Shown here one piece after another: positions 7,814-19,011 of a stretch of 59,957 bases of DNA (positions are counted from its first letter, which is position 1; each line of letters opens with the position of its first letter). The stretch is from Acidobacteriota bacterium. Its GTDB lineage: Bacteria > Acidobacteriota > Vicinamibacteria > Vicinamibacterales > SCN-69-37. Made by a program: the position numbers and the translations under genes. Under the pieces are notes generated by a model. That model searched no databases, had not been told where the DNA came from, and saw only the letters and a program-made list of their open reading frames with translations. The DNA lies in NCBI GenBank assembly GCA_013203475.1, contig JABMNV010000106.1, positions 1 through 59,957 on the forward strand. The letters run 5' to 3'.

Positions 7814-9781
7814 ATGCGGTCACTCATGACGCGGCGGGGTGGCCTCATCGCGACCGCAACGTACCTGGTCCTGGCGGTTGTCATGACCTGGCCTCTGGCG
7901 CGCGTGATCGATCATGAGATCGCGTCCGACCTTGGCGATCCGGTCTTCAACGCATGGGTCCTGCTCTGGACGGGCGGACAACTGATGGCGTTTCTGGGTG
8001 GAGACGTCACGGCGCTGAGCCGCTACTGGCATGGCAATATTTTCTTTCCCGAGCCATTAACCATCGCCTACTCAGAACATCTTGCCCCTCAGATGTTGCA
8101 AGCGCTTCCCATCCTCGCGGCCACCGACAACGTCGTGCTCGCCTATAACCTCCTGTTCCTGTCAACGTTCGTATTGTCAGGACTCGGCATGTTCCTGCTT
8201 GTGAGAGACATTACGGGAAGACCTGTGGCAGCGCTGGTCGCCGGCATCGCATTTGCCTTCGCACCGTACCGCTTTGCGCAACTCTCGCATCTGCAGGTGC
8301 TGTCGGCACAGTGGATGCCGTTTGTGTTGTACGGATTTCGACGTTTTCTTGAAACGAAGCGCCGACGCGCTCTGGTTGGGGGCTCGGCAGCCCTGGTAGC
8401 GCAGAACCTGTCGTGCGGCTACTACCTGCTGTTCTTTGCGCCCTTCGCGGGCGCGTATGTGCTTTACGAACTGGCTGTCAGACGCCGACTGAAGGATTGG
8501 GCCACGTGGCGTGCGTTCGGTCTCGCTGCGGTCGTCGTGGTCCTTGTCACGCTGCCGTTTCTGTTGCCGTATCTCGAGGTGAGAAATACGGGTGTGGGGG
8601 TGAGGCCGCTCGGTGAGATTCAGAGGTTCTCGGCAGACACGCACGCCTTCGTTACGCCGCCGCGGGTGAGTCTATTCTTGGGCGAACGACTCGCTGGGTT
8701 TGACAAGGGCGAGGGGGCAGCGTTCCCGGGCGCGGCGATTCTTTTGCTGGCGTCAGTGGGAATCCTAGTCGGTCTGTGTGAACGATACAGTCCGGCTCGC
8801 GTGCCGGCGTCACTTTCGCCCTGGCGCCAGGTGGTCGGTGGCGCTCTTCTGGTGCTGCTGGTCGCCCACCTCTACGCATCGACGACCCTGCTGGCGACGG
8901 GCAAGCTTTGGGTGCCATTTGGCCAGAGCTGGACCCTGTACCTCCGCGCGGGCCCGACGTTGCTGTGGACGTTGGTGCTGGCGCTGAGTTGGGACGTGGT
9001 CATGCGACGAACTCGCGAGGCGCGCACGCCGTGGCGGTTTTACACGGTCGCGGCGTTGGTCGCCGCATCGCTTGCCCTGGGACCCCAGATCGCCGTCGAG
9101 GGCCGGCTAATTTCACCAGGACCCTACGCCTGGCTCCTTGACTACCTCCCGGGTTTTGACGGTCTACGTGTCCCTGCGCGATACGTGATGCTCGTCACCC
9201 TGTTCCTGGCGGTACTGGCGGGAATTGGTGCGTCAGCCCTCATCGGACGCGCGCGCCGCTGGGGCACCATCTGCGCCATCGCAGCGGCGGTTTTCATGCT
9301 TGTCGAGGTCTGGCCTGGGCGGTTTCCAACAAACGTACCGCTCACCCAAAGCGATGAAGACAGCGAACGCGGTCTTGAAGTCGCGGCGGGCGAGCTCAGA
9401 GTGGGACGTGACATTCCGCCCATCTACAAGGTCATTCGTGACTCTCCAGGCACAGTCGTGCTCATCGAATTCCCATTTGGTGATCCCGCCTGGGACCTGC
9501 ACTCGGTCTTTTACGCCGGCTACCACCGGCAGAAGCTGGTCAACGGCTTCTCCGGGTTCTTTCCTGACTCGCAGCAGCACCTGATCGAGATGTTGAACTG
9601 GCGAACACGCGAACCAGAAACCGCGTGGCGCGCAGTGTCGGGCTCCGGGGCGACGCATGCACTGGTCCACGAAGCGGCGTTTTCAGACAGTCGGGGCCGT
9701 GACCTGATCGACTGGCTGTTCGCCTCGGGCGCCCGAGAGATATTAGTGGACGGAACCGACCACCTCTTTACGCTGCGCTGA
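7814..9781 (+). CDS. Multi-pass membrane protein, possible GT-C-like glycosyltransferase
   Basis: This polytopic protein of 655 residues has about ten to twelve hydrophobic helices and a soluble C-terminal region of about 150 residues (from about RVGRDIPPIYKVI). The first loop contains DLGDPVFNAWVLLW and the first third has an FAPYRFAQLSHLQ segment. These Asp-rich first loops resemble GT-C or YfhO-like proteins that use lipid-linked sugars, but no diagnostic motif settles it. Its position 7 nt after a DPM1-like glycosyltransferase supports a polyprenyl-sugar-linked role. I chose the ATG at 7814; the track start at 7742 lies inside the previous gene. Confidence 0.65.
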   Translation: MRSLMTRRGGLIATATYLVLAVVMTWPLARVIDHEIASDLGDPVFNAWVLLWTGGQLMAFLGGDVTALSRYWHGNIFFPEPLTIAYSEHLAPQMLQALPILAATDNVVLAYNLLFLSTFVLSGLGMFLLVRDITGRPVAALVAGIAFAFAPYRFAQLSHLQVLSAQWMPFVLYGFRRFLETKRRRALVGGSAALVAQNLSCGYYLLFFAPFAGAYVLYELAVRRRLKDWATWRAFGLAAVVVVLVTLPFLLPYLEVRNTGVGVRPLGEIQRFSADTHAFVTPPRVSLFLGERLAGFDKGEGAAFPGAAILLLASVGILVGLCERYSPARVPASLSPWRQVVGGALLVLLVAHLYASTTLLATGKLWVPFGQSWTLYLRAGPTLLWTLVLALSWDVVMRRTREARTPWRFYTVAALVAASLALGPQIAVEGRLISPGPYAWLLDYLPGFDGLRVPARYVMLVTLFLAVLAGIGASALIGRARRWGTICAIAAAVFMLVEVWPGRFPTNVPLTQSDEDSERGLEVAAGELRVGRDIPPIYKVIRDSPGTVVLIEFPFGDPAWDLHSVFYAGYHRQKLVNGFSGFFPDSQQHLIEMLNWRTREPETAWRAVSGSGATHALVHEAAFSDSRGRDLIDWLFASGAREILVDGTDHLFTLR

Positions 9782-9799
9782 CGGCCATATACTGGGTCT

Positions 9800-10980
<1,181 letters not shown>

Positions 10981-10981
<1 letters not shown>

Positions 10982-12144
10982 TGGTAGAAAAGCCCGATCC
11001 TCCGAAGAGGTTCTTCGACGAATACACGCGCGGGTTTGACCGCACGGAGTTTCAGCGGCTTTTCACGCGTGATACGGCTGATGCGTACCGCTATTTTTCG
11101 CGTGGCCTTGATCTCAACGCACTCGCTTTGGCCCCCTGGTACAAGCGGTGGCCCACTCACGCGCGGCTCTTTTTCATCGCGTTCGCCATGCGTCTGTCGC
11201 CGGCACGACGGGTCTTATACGCCTTCGCGTTGATCTCGGCCGTGATCGGGCTGGTGCAGTTGTTCGACGGCTTCAGCACGGTACGGTTCTTCCTGTTCCC
11301 GTTCACGCTGGAGCTCTACCTGCCCGCGTGGGTGGAAGGCACCTCATGGATGGTGCTCGCGTTTTTCGCTATCCACCTGCTGGTCTTGATGGAGGTAGCC
11401 GATCGCCTGTCGCTCAAAGGCGAACTGGAAGTCGCGCGAGACATTCAGCTTGCCATGTTGCCGTTTGGATTGAAGGAGGCAGGAGACGCGCGGGTCTTCG
11501 GTACGACGCGGCCTGCCAACACGGTCGGCGGCGACTTCTACGACATCCTGCCACTCGAAGACGGGCGACTCCTGGTCGCTTTGGGCGATGTCGCCGACAA
11601 GGGGAGCCCGGCGGCCCTGCTGATGGCCCTCTTACTCGCCATGCTTCGAACGTTAGTGGACGAGGGTCTGGAGTCGACCCGGCTGATCGCCAGGCTCAAT
11701 GTCCAGATTTGCAAGCACAGTCCTGGCTCCCGGTTCATCACGTTCTTCTACGGGTTGTATAACCCGGCCGACGGTTCGTTGGAATACGTCAACGCGGGAC
11801 ACCTGCCTCCGATGGTCAGGCGCACAACGGGGGAAATTGAACGTCTGGAGGGAGGGGGGATGGCCCTCGGGATGTTTGAGAACGCAACCTATGAATCACG
11901 TCGCGCCACTGTCGGCATCGGTGACGCGCTGGTGTTATACACCGACGGAATCACCGAGGCGGAGGACCGCAATGGCGTGGCATTTGAGGACGAGGCGCTT
12001 GAAGCGGTGCTCAGGGACCGACAGGCTGAATCAGATCCCGAGGTGTTGGCGCGCGCCATCATTTCGGCTGTGGAGTCCCATGCGGGCGATCTGCGTTTGG
12101 CAGACGACCTGACGGTCGCGATCTTGACGCGAACCAATAGCTAG
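10981..12144 (+). CDS. Membrane-anchored SpoIIE/PP2C-type serine phosphatase
   Basis: This protein of 387 residues has a soluble N-terminal region, two or three hydrophobic segments (about 75-140), then a SpoIIE-type PP2C phosphatase domain. The domain opens with ARDIQLAMLPFGL and contains NTVGGDFYDI with a metal-binding Asp, LLVALGDVADKGSPAALLMA, and VLYTDGITEA. Such phosphatases usually dephosphorylate anti-sigma-factor antagonists in partner-switching pathways. No STAS or RsbW partner lies beside it. The ATG at 10981 is preferred over the TTG at 10978; it overlaps the preceding stop by one base. Confidence 0.88.
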
Positions 12145-12153
12145 GAGGCTGGC

Positions 12154-14868
12154 GTGTTGACCCGACCCCTTCCATTGCTCGGCATGGTCGCGATGGTCGT
12201 GATGCTTGCCTCTCAGGCCGCACAGGAGCCACAGGTGCGGCCGATGCAGGCCGACGGAGTGCTTCGGCTCCTGACTGACCTCGAGGGAGCGCTATCGACG
12301 AACAACGTGGACGAGCTCGTCAGGCTGGCGTCGACCAGCTTGCCCACGGCCGAGTTCAAGACGTTCGTCCAGTCGTCGTTTGGCGAAGGGCAAGACACCG
12401 CCGCCGTCCGGGAACGTGACCGCCGGCCCGTGGGCGCTGGATTCAGGGTGCTCGTGGAGATGCTGATCGGCCGCGGCGGTGTTGGCAAGATCGGCACGTG
12501 GCAACTGCTCGTGCTGCCAAGACTCGTCCAGCCAGGCGATGACCAAGCCGGTCGTTTCGAACTGGCCGGGATGGCGCCGGTCGCGTCGATTGACGGCTTG
12601 GTCCAGCTCACCCTGGACACCACACAGCAGTACGCCGCGCGCGATTTGGTCTTCACCGGACCAGGGCTGACCGTCCGGATGTCTTCGGGGTCCGTGTTCC
12701 TGGCACGCGTTGAGGCGGGGGCTACCGCGCTGGTCTTCCGAGGCAAGGGCGTCATGCTCTTTGCGCCCGACGATCCGGCCGAGCAGGTGCAGGTGCGTGC
12801 CGTGAGCGGCAAGCCCGCCCTCGAGACCGATCTCAAGTCGGCCTTCATCCGGATCAATCCGGGCGACTTCGACAACCACCTGACGGCGTCGCGGTTGGTG
12901 CCGGTGGTGACAAATCAGGACGATCTCAGGCGCGCCGGCGAGTTATTCGAAGAGTTCAGCCAGAAGAGCTACGCGTTGAATCTTGGCGACCTGACCACCG
13001 AGCGCTGGTCACTATTGCCACCAGTCGGCGACCTGCTCGCAGAGCTTCATACCGACGACTTCGAGACCCTCACCTACGTCCGGGCCAAAGACGATGCGGA
13101 GGACGTGTCGCTGTTTGATCGCGAGAAGGGCCACAACATCTCCGTCTACGCTTCGGCGGAGCGCCTCACGTCGCGAGGTCGGTACTACAACGAGGATGAC
13201 GCCGCGGCGTATGACGTGGAGCACTACGACGTCGATGTTCGAATCGATCCGGAACGCGAATGGATCAGCGGCAGCGGATCGCTGCGTCTCAAGACGAAAC
13301 AGGATGGACTGACCACGCTCTCGCTCAGGCTGGCCCAGTCCTTGACGGTCTCGTCTGTCTCATCACCGCAGTACGGGCGCCTGCTGGCCTTGCGCGTGGC
13401 CGGTCGAAGCAGCGTGCTCGTCAGTCTCCCGGCCGCGGTCCCTGCAGGCACGGAGTTGATCATCGAGATGGCCTACAGCGGTCGGGTCCCCGCACAAATC
13501 ATCGGCAACGAGGCTCTTCTAGTGGGTGCCGACTCTCAGCAAACCAGGCCGTATGCGCCTGAGCGCACAGTCCTGCCTGAACCGCGGTACCTCTACAGCA
13601 ATCGTTCGCACTGGTATCCGCAGGCGTCGGTCACCGACTTTGCCACCGCGTCCCTCAAGATTACGGTGCCCGCGCAATTCCAGGTCGTGGCCTCCGGCAG
13701 TCTCCTGAGTTCTGTTGTGACGCCAACGGTTGAGGAGCCGACGGACAAGGGGGACAGTCACGCCGAACGTGCCGTCAGCTTCTCGGCAGATCGTCCCCTG
13801 CGCTACGTCGCCTGTGTCATTTCGCGTTTTGTCTCCGTGGGCCAGGCACAGGCGACTGTCGCGGCGCTCGCGCCAGCGTCTCCGGGTGTCGGCGACGGCA
13901 GCCCCGGTACCGTCAACATTGATGTTGTGGCGACACCCCGACTGCGGCGTTCCAACGGGGAGCTGCCTGAACGCACGGCAGAGATCGTGGAGTTCTTCGC
14001 CTCACAAATCGGTGAGGCTCCGTATCCAGACTTTACGTTGGCGACCATGGACGACGAGCTGCCAAGCGGTCACAGCCCAGCCTACTTCGCCATCTGGAAC
14101 CAGCCAGTCCTGCCGACAAATCTCACGTGGCGCGACGACCCGGTCTCGCTCGCCGGACACCCGTTCTTTTTCTTGGCACACGAGGTGGCTCATCAATGGT
14201 GGGGACAGGCCATTGGCTGGAAGAACTACCACGAACAGTGGCTGAGCGAAGGGCTCGCCCAGTACTTCGCGGCCCTGTACGCCGGCCACGACCGTGGTCC
14301 GGAGACCGAGCGACGCATGTTCCTCCAGATGCGCGGGTCGGCCCAGGACCTGTCGAAGTACGGCCCCGTCCACCTGGGGTACCGGCTCGGACACGTCCAG
14401 GGCGACGCGCGAATCTTCCGAGGGCTGGTCTACAACAAAGCTGCGGTGGTCCTCCATATGCTCCGCCGGTTCATCGGCGAAGACGTGTTTGCCAAGGGTA
14501 TCCGCCGATTCTATCGGGATAATCGATTCCAGAAGGCGGGCACCGGCGACCTCAGGCAGGCACTCGAGGCAGAGTCCGGCCAGCCGCTGGAGCGGTTTTT
14601 AGAGCGCTGGATTCACGGATTCACACTGCCGGAGCTCAAGCTCTCGTGGCGAATGGCCGACGCCACGCACGTGACCGTTCGGGTGGAACAGCTCGGGGAC
14701 ACGTTTGACCTGCCGCTGACGGTCACCCTTCGACTGGACGGTGGCCAGCAGGAGCAGGTCACCCTGTTGATCACGACCAAGGTTCATGAGACCACGATTC
14801 CAGTGGAGGGCGTGGTTCAGCGCGTGGACACCAGGGACGACATGAGTCTGGTCACGATTCGAAGGTAA
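12154..14868 (+). CDS. Secreted M1-family zinc metallopeptidase
   Basis: This protein of 904 residues has an N-terminal signal sequence (LPLLGMVAMVVMLASQAAQ), a poorly conserved N-terminal region of about 330 residues, then an M1 aminopeptidase-like region from about residue 345 (YDVEHYDVDVRIDPE). The zinc site is HEVAH at 676-680 with the third ligand Glu699 in WLSEG, which is the expected HEXXH-x18-E spacing. The usual GxMEN motif is replaced by an ELPSGHSPAY region, so classic aminopeptidase specificity is uncertain. The GTG start has a strong AGGAGG five bases upstream. It follows the phosphatase gene after 9 nt. Confidence 0.87.
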   Translation: MLTRPLPLLGMVAMVVMLASQAAQEPQVRPMQADGVLRLLTDLEGALSTNNVDELVRLASTSLPTAEFKTFVQSSFGEGQDTAAVRERDRRPVGAGFRVLVEMLIGRGGVGKIGTWQLLVLPRLVQPGDDQAGRFELAGMAPVASIDGLVQLTLDTTQQYAARDLVFTGPGLTVRMSSGSVFLARVEAGATALVFRGKGVMLFAPDDPAEQVQVRAVSGKPALETDLKSAFIRINPGDFDNHLTASRLVPVVTNQDDLRRAGELFEEFSQKSYALNLGDLTTERWSLLPPVGDLLAELHTDDFETLTYVRAKDDAEDVSLFDREKGHNISVYASAERLTSRGRYYNEDDAAAYDVEHYDVDVRIDPEREWISGSGSLRLKTKQDGLTTLSLRLAQSLTVSSVSSPQYGRLLALRVAGRSSVLVSLPAAVPAGTELIIEMAYSGRVPAQIIGNEALLVGADSQQTRPYAPERTVLPEPRYLYSNRSHWYPQASVTDFATASLKITVPAQFQVVASGSLLSSVVTPTVEEPTDKGDSHAERAVSFSADRPLRYVACVISRFVSVGQAQATVAALAPASPGVGDGSPGTVNIDVVATPRLRRSNGELPERTAEIVEFFASQIGEAPYPDFTLATMDDELPSGHSPAYFAIWNQPVLPTNLTWRDDPVSLAGHPFFFLAHEVAHQWWGQAIGWKNYHEQWLSEGLAQYFAALYAGHDRGPETERRMFLQMRGSAQDLSKYGPVHLGYRLGHVQGDARIFRGLVYNKAAVVLHMLRRFIGEDVFAKGIRRFYRDNRFQKAGTGDLRQALEAESGQPLERFLERWIHGFTLPELKLSWRMADATHVTVRVEQLGDTFDLPLTVTLRLDGGQQEQVTLLITTKVHETTIPVEGVVQRVDTRDDMSLVTIRR

Positions 14869-14886
14869 AGGTAGAATTCAAAGGTT

Positions 14887-16656
14887 ATGGAAACGGTCAC
14901 GCTGACGATTGACGGTACCCCGGTCACAGTTGAAAAGGGCACGACGGTTCTGGCGGCGGCGCTCAGGAGTGGCAGCCCGGTGCCGTATTACTGCTACCAC
15001 CCTGGTTTGACGGTCGACGGCTCCTGTCGAGTCTGCATCGTCAAGATCGAGAAGATGGCCAAGCTGCAGACGTCGTGTTCCTCGGTCTGCGCCGACGGCA
15101 TGGTGGTGAGCACGAACACGCCTGACGTCGAGGCCGCGCGGGCCTCGGTTCTTGAGTTTCTGCTGGTGAACCATCCGCTCGACTGCCCTGTCTGTGACAA
15201 AGGCGGTGAGTGCCCACTGCAGGACTATTCCTATGAGCACGGCCCCGAGCGCAGTCGGATGGACTTCCCCCGCCGCGTGTTCGACGGCGAGGGCGTCAAG
15301 GCCGACGTCGACTTTGGACCCACGCTCATGCTCAACCGCAACCGCTGCATCATGTGCACCCGGTGCGTGCGGTTCATGGCAGAGGTCGATGGCGACGCCC
15401 AAATTGGCGTGGCCCAGCGGGGCATACACAGTGAAATTGCCACATTCGATGAGCAGGGCGTCATGTCACTGCTCTCGGGCAACCTCATGGACGTGTGCCC
15501 AGTCGGTGCCATCACGACCAGAGATTATCGATTCAAGTCGCGCCCCTGGGACAACCCGACGGCCGTCGACTCGATTTGCACCGGCTGCGCGAAGGGGTGC
15601 AACACCACCTCGTGGATCAAGGCGAAGCCTGAGTGGGCCAAAGGCGCGCAACTGGTGCGCATGACGCCGCGACAGAACGCCGAAATCAACCAATATTGGA
15701 TGTGCGACATCGGCCGGTTCGACTATCACTGGGTCGAAGGCGACCGACGCCTCTTGCAGCCGCATGTGCGTACGGCGAATGGGTTTGATGCCACACCCTG
15801 GGACGACGCACTGACTGCCGTCAAGGGTGCGGTTGACGCGGCGGGTGCAGCGCAGACACGCATCCTCGCGTCCGGCCACCTGTCACTTGAGGAACTGCAC
15901 GTTCTGAGGCAGTTTGGGGGGCTCACGGGCGGTGTGACCTTCAGTTGGCGATACCGCGAGAAGCCGCAGTCGATGAACACGAAATTCAGAATTCCGGCCG
16001 TGGACGCGCCGAACCTGCGGGGTGTCCGGGACCTCGGGTTCAAAGTCGCGCCCGTTGACGGGCCCGCGGACGTCACGGGGCTGCGCGCAGCCGTTGACAC
16101 CGGTGCGGTGAAGTTGCTCTACGTGATTGACACCGGCCCGGACGGGTCGCTCGGCGACACCGAATGGATTCTTGCGGCGCGTCAGGCCGGCAAGATCTCG
16201 ACCCTCATCGTGCAAGGTGTGCTCAAAACCGAATTGGCCGAAGCCGCGGACATCGTGCTTCCGGGTTGCGCGTCTGTGGAAAAGGACGCGACCTTCACCA
16301 ACATGACCGGCCACGTTCAGGCGTCATCGCGCGTCATTATGCCGCCGGGAGATGCGGTCGAAGACTGGCAGATTCTCTCGAAGGTGGCCCTCGCGCTGGG
16401 CGGCGCTGTCGCGGAAGGATCGGCAAGCGCGATTCGCCAGGCGATTGCTGCCGAACTGGCAAACGTGCCCGGATACGCGGCGCTGGCCGACGTGGTCTTT
16501 TCGCGGCCCGTCGCGGCGAGGCAGTACCTTGAAGCGTCCAATGAATCTGCGCGCGGCAAGTGGGAAGAAATGTTTCTGGCGCCAGTCAAGTTCGGGGACG
16601 ACTTCGGGCCACTGCCCCGTGCTGATGTCTTTCCCCTGCGCCAAGTCGATAGCTAG
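14887..16656 (+). CDS. nuoG: NADH-quinone oxidoreductase subunit G-like iron-sulfur protein
   Basis: This protein of 589 residues has the NuoG/complex I 75-kDa organisation. An N-terminal [2Fe-2S] ferredoxin domain has Cys36, 47, 50 and 64. The NuoG-specific His-Cys3 cluster is His96 with Cys100, 103 and 109. A [4Fe-4S] site follows with Cys154, 157, 160 and 204, and then a molybdopterin-type domain opens with CTGCAKGC (231-238) and a fourth Cys in WMCDIGRF. It is shorter than E. coli NuoG (about 900 residues) and lacks the distal part of the molybdopterin domain. No other nuo genes lie in the window, so it could serve complex I encoded elsewhere or a NAD-linked hydrogenase or formate dehydrogenase. 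Its stop shares CTAG with the convergent lipid kinase. Confidence 0.85.
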   Translation: METVTLTIDGTPVTVEKGTTVLAAALRSGSPVPYYCYHPGLTVDGSCRVCIVKIEKMAKLQTSCSSVCADGMVVSTNTPDVEAARASVLEFLLVNHPLDCPVCDKGGECPLQDYSYEHGPERSRMDFPRRVFDGEGVKADVDFGPTLMLNRNRCIMCTRCVRFMAEVDGDAQIGVAQRGIHSEIATFDEQGVMSLLSGNLMDVCPVGAITTRDYRFKSRPWDNPTAVDSICTGCAKGCNTTSWIKAKPEWAKGAQLVRMTPRQNAEINQYWMCDIGRFDYHWVEGDRRLLQPHVRTANGFDATPWDDALTAVKGAVDAAGAAQTRILASGHLSLEELHVLRQFGGLTGGVTFSWRYREKPQSMNTKFRIPAVDAPNLRGVRDLGFKVAPVDGPADVTGLRAAVDTGAVKLLYVIDTGPDGSLGDTEWILAARQAGKISTLIVQGVLKTELAEAADIVLPGCASVEKDATFTNMTGHVQASSRVIMPPGDAVEDWQILSKVALALGGAVAEGSASAIRQAIAAELANVPGYAALADVVFSRPVAARQYLEASNESARGKWEEMFLAPVKFGDDFGPLPRADVFPLRQVDS

Positions 16657-17573
16657 ACCCCTCTGCGAAATGGCGTTCGCACGAGCAACGCCTTGGGTCG
16701 AACGCTGATCTCCAGCGTCCCTGACGTCTCGAACACTTCCCCGTCGAGGTGACAGACCATCACGTCGCCCGTGATGGTGGCGCGACGTATCTGGGCTCGC
16801 TCCAGTCCGTGGGCTGGTTGCCGATGACGCACGAACAATCGACGAGCGCGCCAGATCTGTTGGAACGGGTGACCACCTTCTGCGAGCAGCAGATCGAGTA
16901 GTCCGTCATACGGATCGGCGTCGGGCGCCAAGACCGCACCGTTGCCGTACTCGGGTGCATTGGCGAAGGCAATCAGGAACCGGCGGCCCCGTCGCACCTG
17001 TGCCACCTCCAATGCTGGTGCCGGCCCGGACCAACTGACGACGTATGCGGGAGCGCGGTAGGTCCAGACCAATTGGAGGCCCTTAGTCACGTAGCCCAGG
17101 CCGCCGCGCTTGGAGCGAGTCGCAAACAGCTTTCCCACTTCGGCGTCAAAGCCAATACCGGCAATGTTCAGGAAGATCCGGTCGCCCGCATAACCCACAT
17201 CAATAGCGGTGGTGGCTGGCCCCAAGGCGACGTGCAAGGCTGACTCAGCGTCGATGGGCAGCTTCAGCCCTCTGGCGAGCCCATCCCCCGATCCGCACGG
17301 CAGAATGCCAAGCGCGACGGGTCGGCCCACCAGGGCCTGCGCCACCTCATTCACCGTGCCGTCGCCGCCCATGGCGATCACGGTGTCGCACCCGGTGTCG
17401 ACCAAGTGCTGCGCAAGATCGCGCGCGTGACCGCGCCGTTCGGTGACCAGCACCGTCGGCTCAACGCCGTTGATCGACGCGCACGAACGCGCAAACGCCA
17501 CGCGGCGATCGACTTCGCCTGGGCGGCTGCCGCCGCGGCCAGCGATAGGATTAATCACGATTCCGACAGGCAT
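16653..17573 (-). CDS. Diacylglycerol/lipid kinase family protein
   Basis: This protein of 306 residues belongs to the DAGK catalytic-domain family (YegS/DgkB/BmrU-like), which phosphorylates lipid alcohols with ATP. It starts VGIVINPIAGRGG, the family's first ATP-contact loop, followed by VIAMGGDGTVNEV (GGDGT) and LGILPCGSGDGLARGL. In most relatives the last motif is PxGTxND; here it is GSGDG, so the nucleotide site differs slightly. The ATG at 17573 was chosen over the track start because the family begins at this strand. It is divergent from the GAF gene with only 25 bp between the start codons. Confidence 0.85.
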   Translation of the reverse strand: MPVGIVINPIAGRGGSRPGEVDRRVAFARSCASINGVEPTVLVTERRGHARDLAQHLVDTGCDTVIAMGGDGTVNEVAQALVGRPVALGILPCGSGDGLARGLKLPIDAESALHVALGPATTAIDVGYAGDRIFLNIAGIGFDAEVGKLFATRSKRGGLGYVTKGLQLVWTYRAPAYVVSWSGPAPALEVAQVRRGRRFLIAFANAPEYGNGAVLAPDADPYDGLLDLLLAEGGHPFQQIWRARRLFVRHRQPAHGLERAQIRRATITGDVMVCHLDGEVFETSGTLEISVRPKALLVRTPFRRGV

Positions 17574-17590
17574 AACGGCGGTGCTATAGT
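17561..17590 (+). promoter_or_regulatory. Possible sigma-70-like promoter for the GAF membrane protein
   Basis: TTCCGA and TATAGT are separated by 18 bp, just upstream of the ATG at 17599. Transcription would begin within a few bases of the ATG, making the mRNA nearly leaderless. The -35 match is weak. Confidence 0.3.
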
Positions 17591-17598
17591 AGCGTCCA

Positions 17599-18783
17599 AT
17601 GCTGAACAAGCGTCGCTTTCTCATGCTGCTTTTGATTGCTTGTCTCGCCGTTGGTGGCACCCTCTTTCAAACCTATCAATTTGAACAGCGCGTCGATCGC
17701 GATCGCGCGGCGGAAGACGCAGTGGTTCAGCAATTGGATGCGACGGCCGACGCCCTGGCCGACGTTCGTTACGCACAAGCGGGGTATGTGGCCGTCGGCC
17801 AGGGCGCCGACTTCTGGATGGCCAGGTTTAACGAGGACCTGGCACGCGTCGAAGGAATGCTCCGCGAACGACAGCGAACCACGGTGTCGAGCGGCGCGCT
17901 GACTCACTACGACGCCGCGATTGAACAACTCGGCGCCTTGCGCAAGTCTGACGGCCGCGCCAGGAACTACGTCGACAATGGTCAGTTGATTCTGGCCTCC
18001 GATGTCATCTTTGTCGAAAGCGGTGAAATCATCGGCCAGATCGCCGGGAATGTCTCGGCCGCGCGTGACACAGAAAGTTTTGAGTCTCGGCGGGCGCTGG
18101 CGGACGTGACTCGTTATCGCCAGGCCGTTGGTGCGTCCGGGCTGGCATTCACACTCCTGGTGGGGATCATCCTTTACGCCAGGATCAAGGTCACTCCGAT
18201 TGAAGAACTGCCCCATGTGGTGGAAACAGCCGAAGATGCCGCGCAGCAAACGACTCCGACTAGCGTGGCAGCCCCAACCGAGGTCACCGGCGTCACCGGA
18301 GTCAAGGAAGCAGCCGATGTCTGTGTTGACTTGGCACGACTGCTCGACGGCCGCGACCTGCCGGTGCTCCTGAGTCGGGCCGCCGCGGCCATCGGAGCCA
18401 AGGGGCTGGTCTTGTGGGTCATCGACGAATCAGGCCAACACCTGCGGGCCTCAATGGCCCACGGGTATTCAGACCGAATGCTGTCGCGGCTGGGTCAGTT
18501 GCCGGTATCTGGTGACAACGCGACGGCGCTCGCCTGCCGGACGCTGCAGTCCCAGGTGGTGCCTGGCGCGTCGGATGAAGCCACTGGCGCGCTGGCCGTG
18601 CCACTCATTGGCGCCACTGGCTGCGTCGGTGTGTTGGCCGCAGAAATCGTGGGCACGGGCACCAGCAGGCACCAACTCCCGATTGCCAGACTGATTGCGG
18701 CCCAGCTCTCGGTGGTCATCCGCCCCGACGCCGCAACGTCCTCGTCGTCGTCTGAGTCCGTGGGCTCCGCCGCGGTCCAGTAG
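17599..18783 (+). CDS. Membrane protein with extracytoplasmic sensor region and GAF domain
   Basis: This protein of 394 residues has a membrane helix at 6-24 and a second at about 176-195. They enclose a helical periplasmic region of about 150 residues, a layout common in chemoreceptor-like sensors. The cytoplasmic part has a Thr/Val-rich linker and a GAF-like domain (about 245-375) containing GAKGLVLWVIDE and ALAVPLIGATGCVGVLAAEI. No output domain (kinase, cyclase, methyl-accepting) is present. The name rests on topology; the ligand and partner are unknown. The C-terminal SSSSSES tail is low complexity. Confidence 0.65.
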   Translation: MLNKRRFLMLLLIACLAVGGTLFQTYQFEQRVDRDRAAEDAVVQQLDATADALADVRYAQAGYVAVGQGADFWMARFNEDLARVEGMLRERQRTTVSSGALTHYDAAIEQLGALRKSDGRARNYVDNGQLILASDVIFVESGEIIGQIAGNVSAARDTESFESRRALADVTRYRQAVGASGLAFTLLVGIILYARIKVTPIEELPHVVETAEDAAQQTTPTSVAAPTEVTGVTGVKEAADVCVDLARLLDGRDLPVLLSRAAAAIGAKGLVLWVIDESGQHLRASMAHGYSDRMLSRLGQLPVSGDNATALACRTLQSQVVPGASDEATGALAVPLIGATGCVGVLAAEIVGTGTSRHQLPIARLIAAQLSVVIRPDAATSSSSSESVGSAAVQ

Positions 18784-19011
18784 GCGGTCCGCAGTGCCAC
18801 CGGCAGGCGGCACCGTCTGGCTCCAGACGTCACCCGATGCGTACAGTGTCAGCGCCTTTGCTGGCCCAAACACGGGATTCTAGTACGGCACGCATCTTGA
18901 TTACTTAGGACATCGAAGTCGTTCGACGTCACACGGGGTGCGTCTCTCTCACGACAGGCAGGCGCTGGCATCGCAGCATCTCGTGGGTCTTTGGTTGACG
19001 CTCGAACGGCT
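18784..19011. other. Intergenic gap between convergent GAF genes
   Basis: The 228-bp gap between the convergent GAF membrane protein and GAF-SpoIIE genes contains no supported gene, repeat or strong terminator hairpin. Confidence 0.4.
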
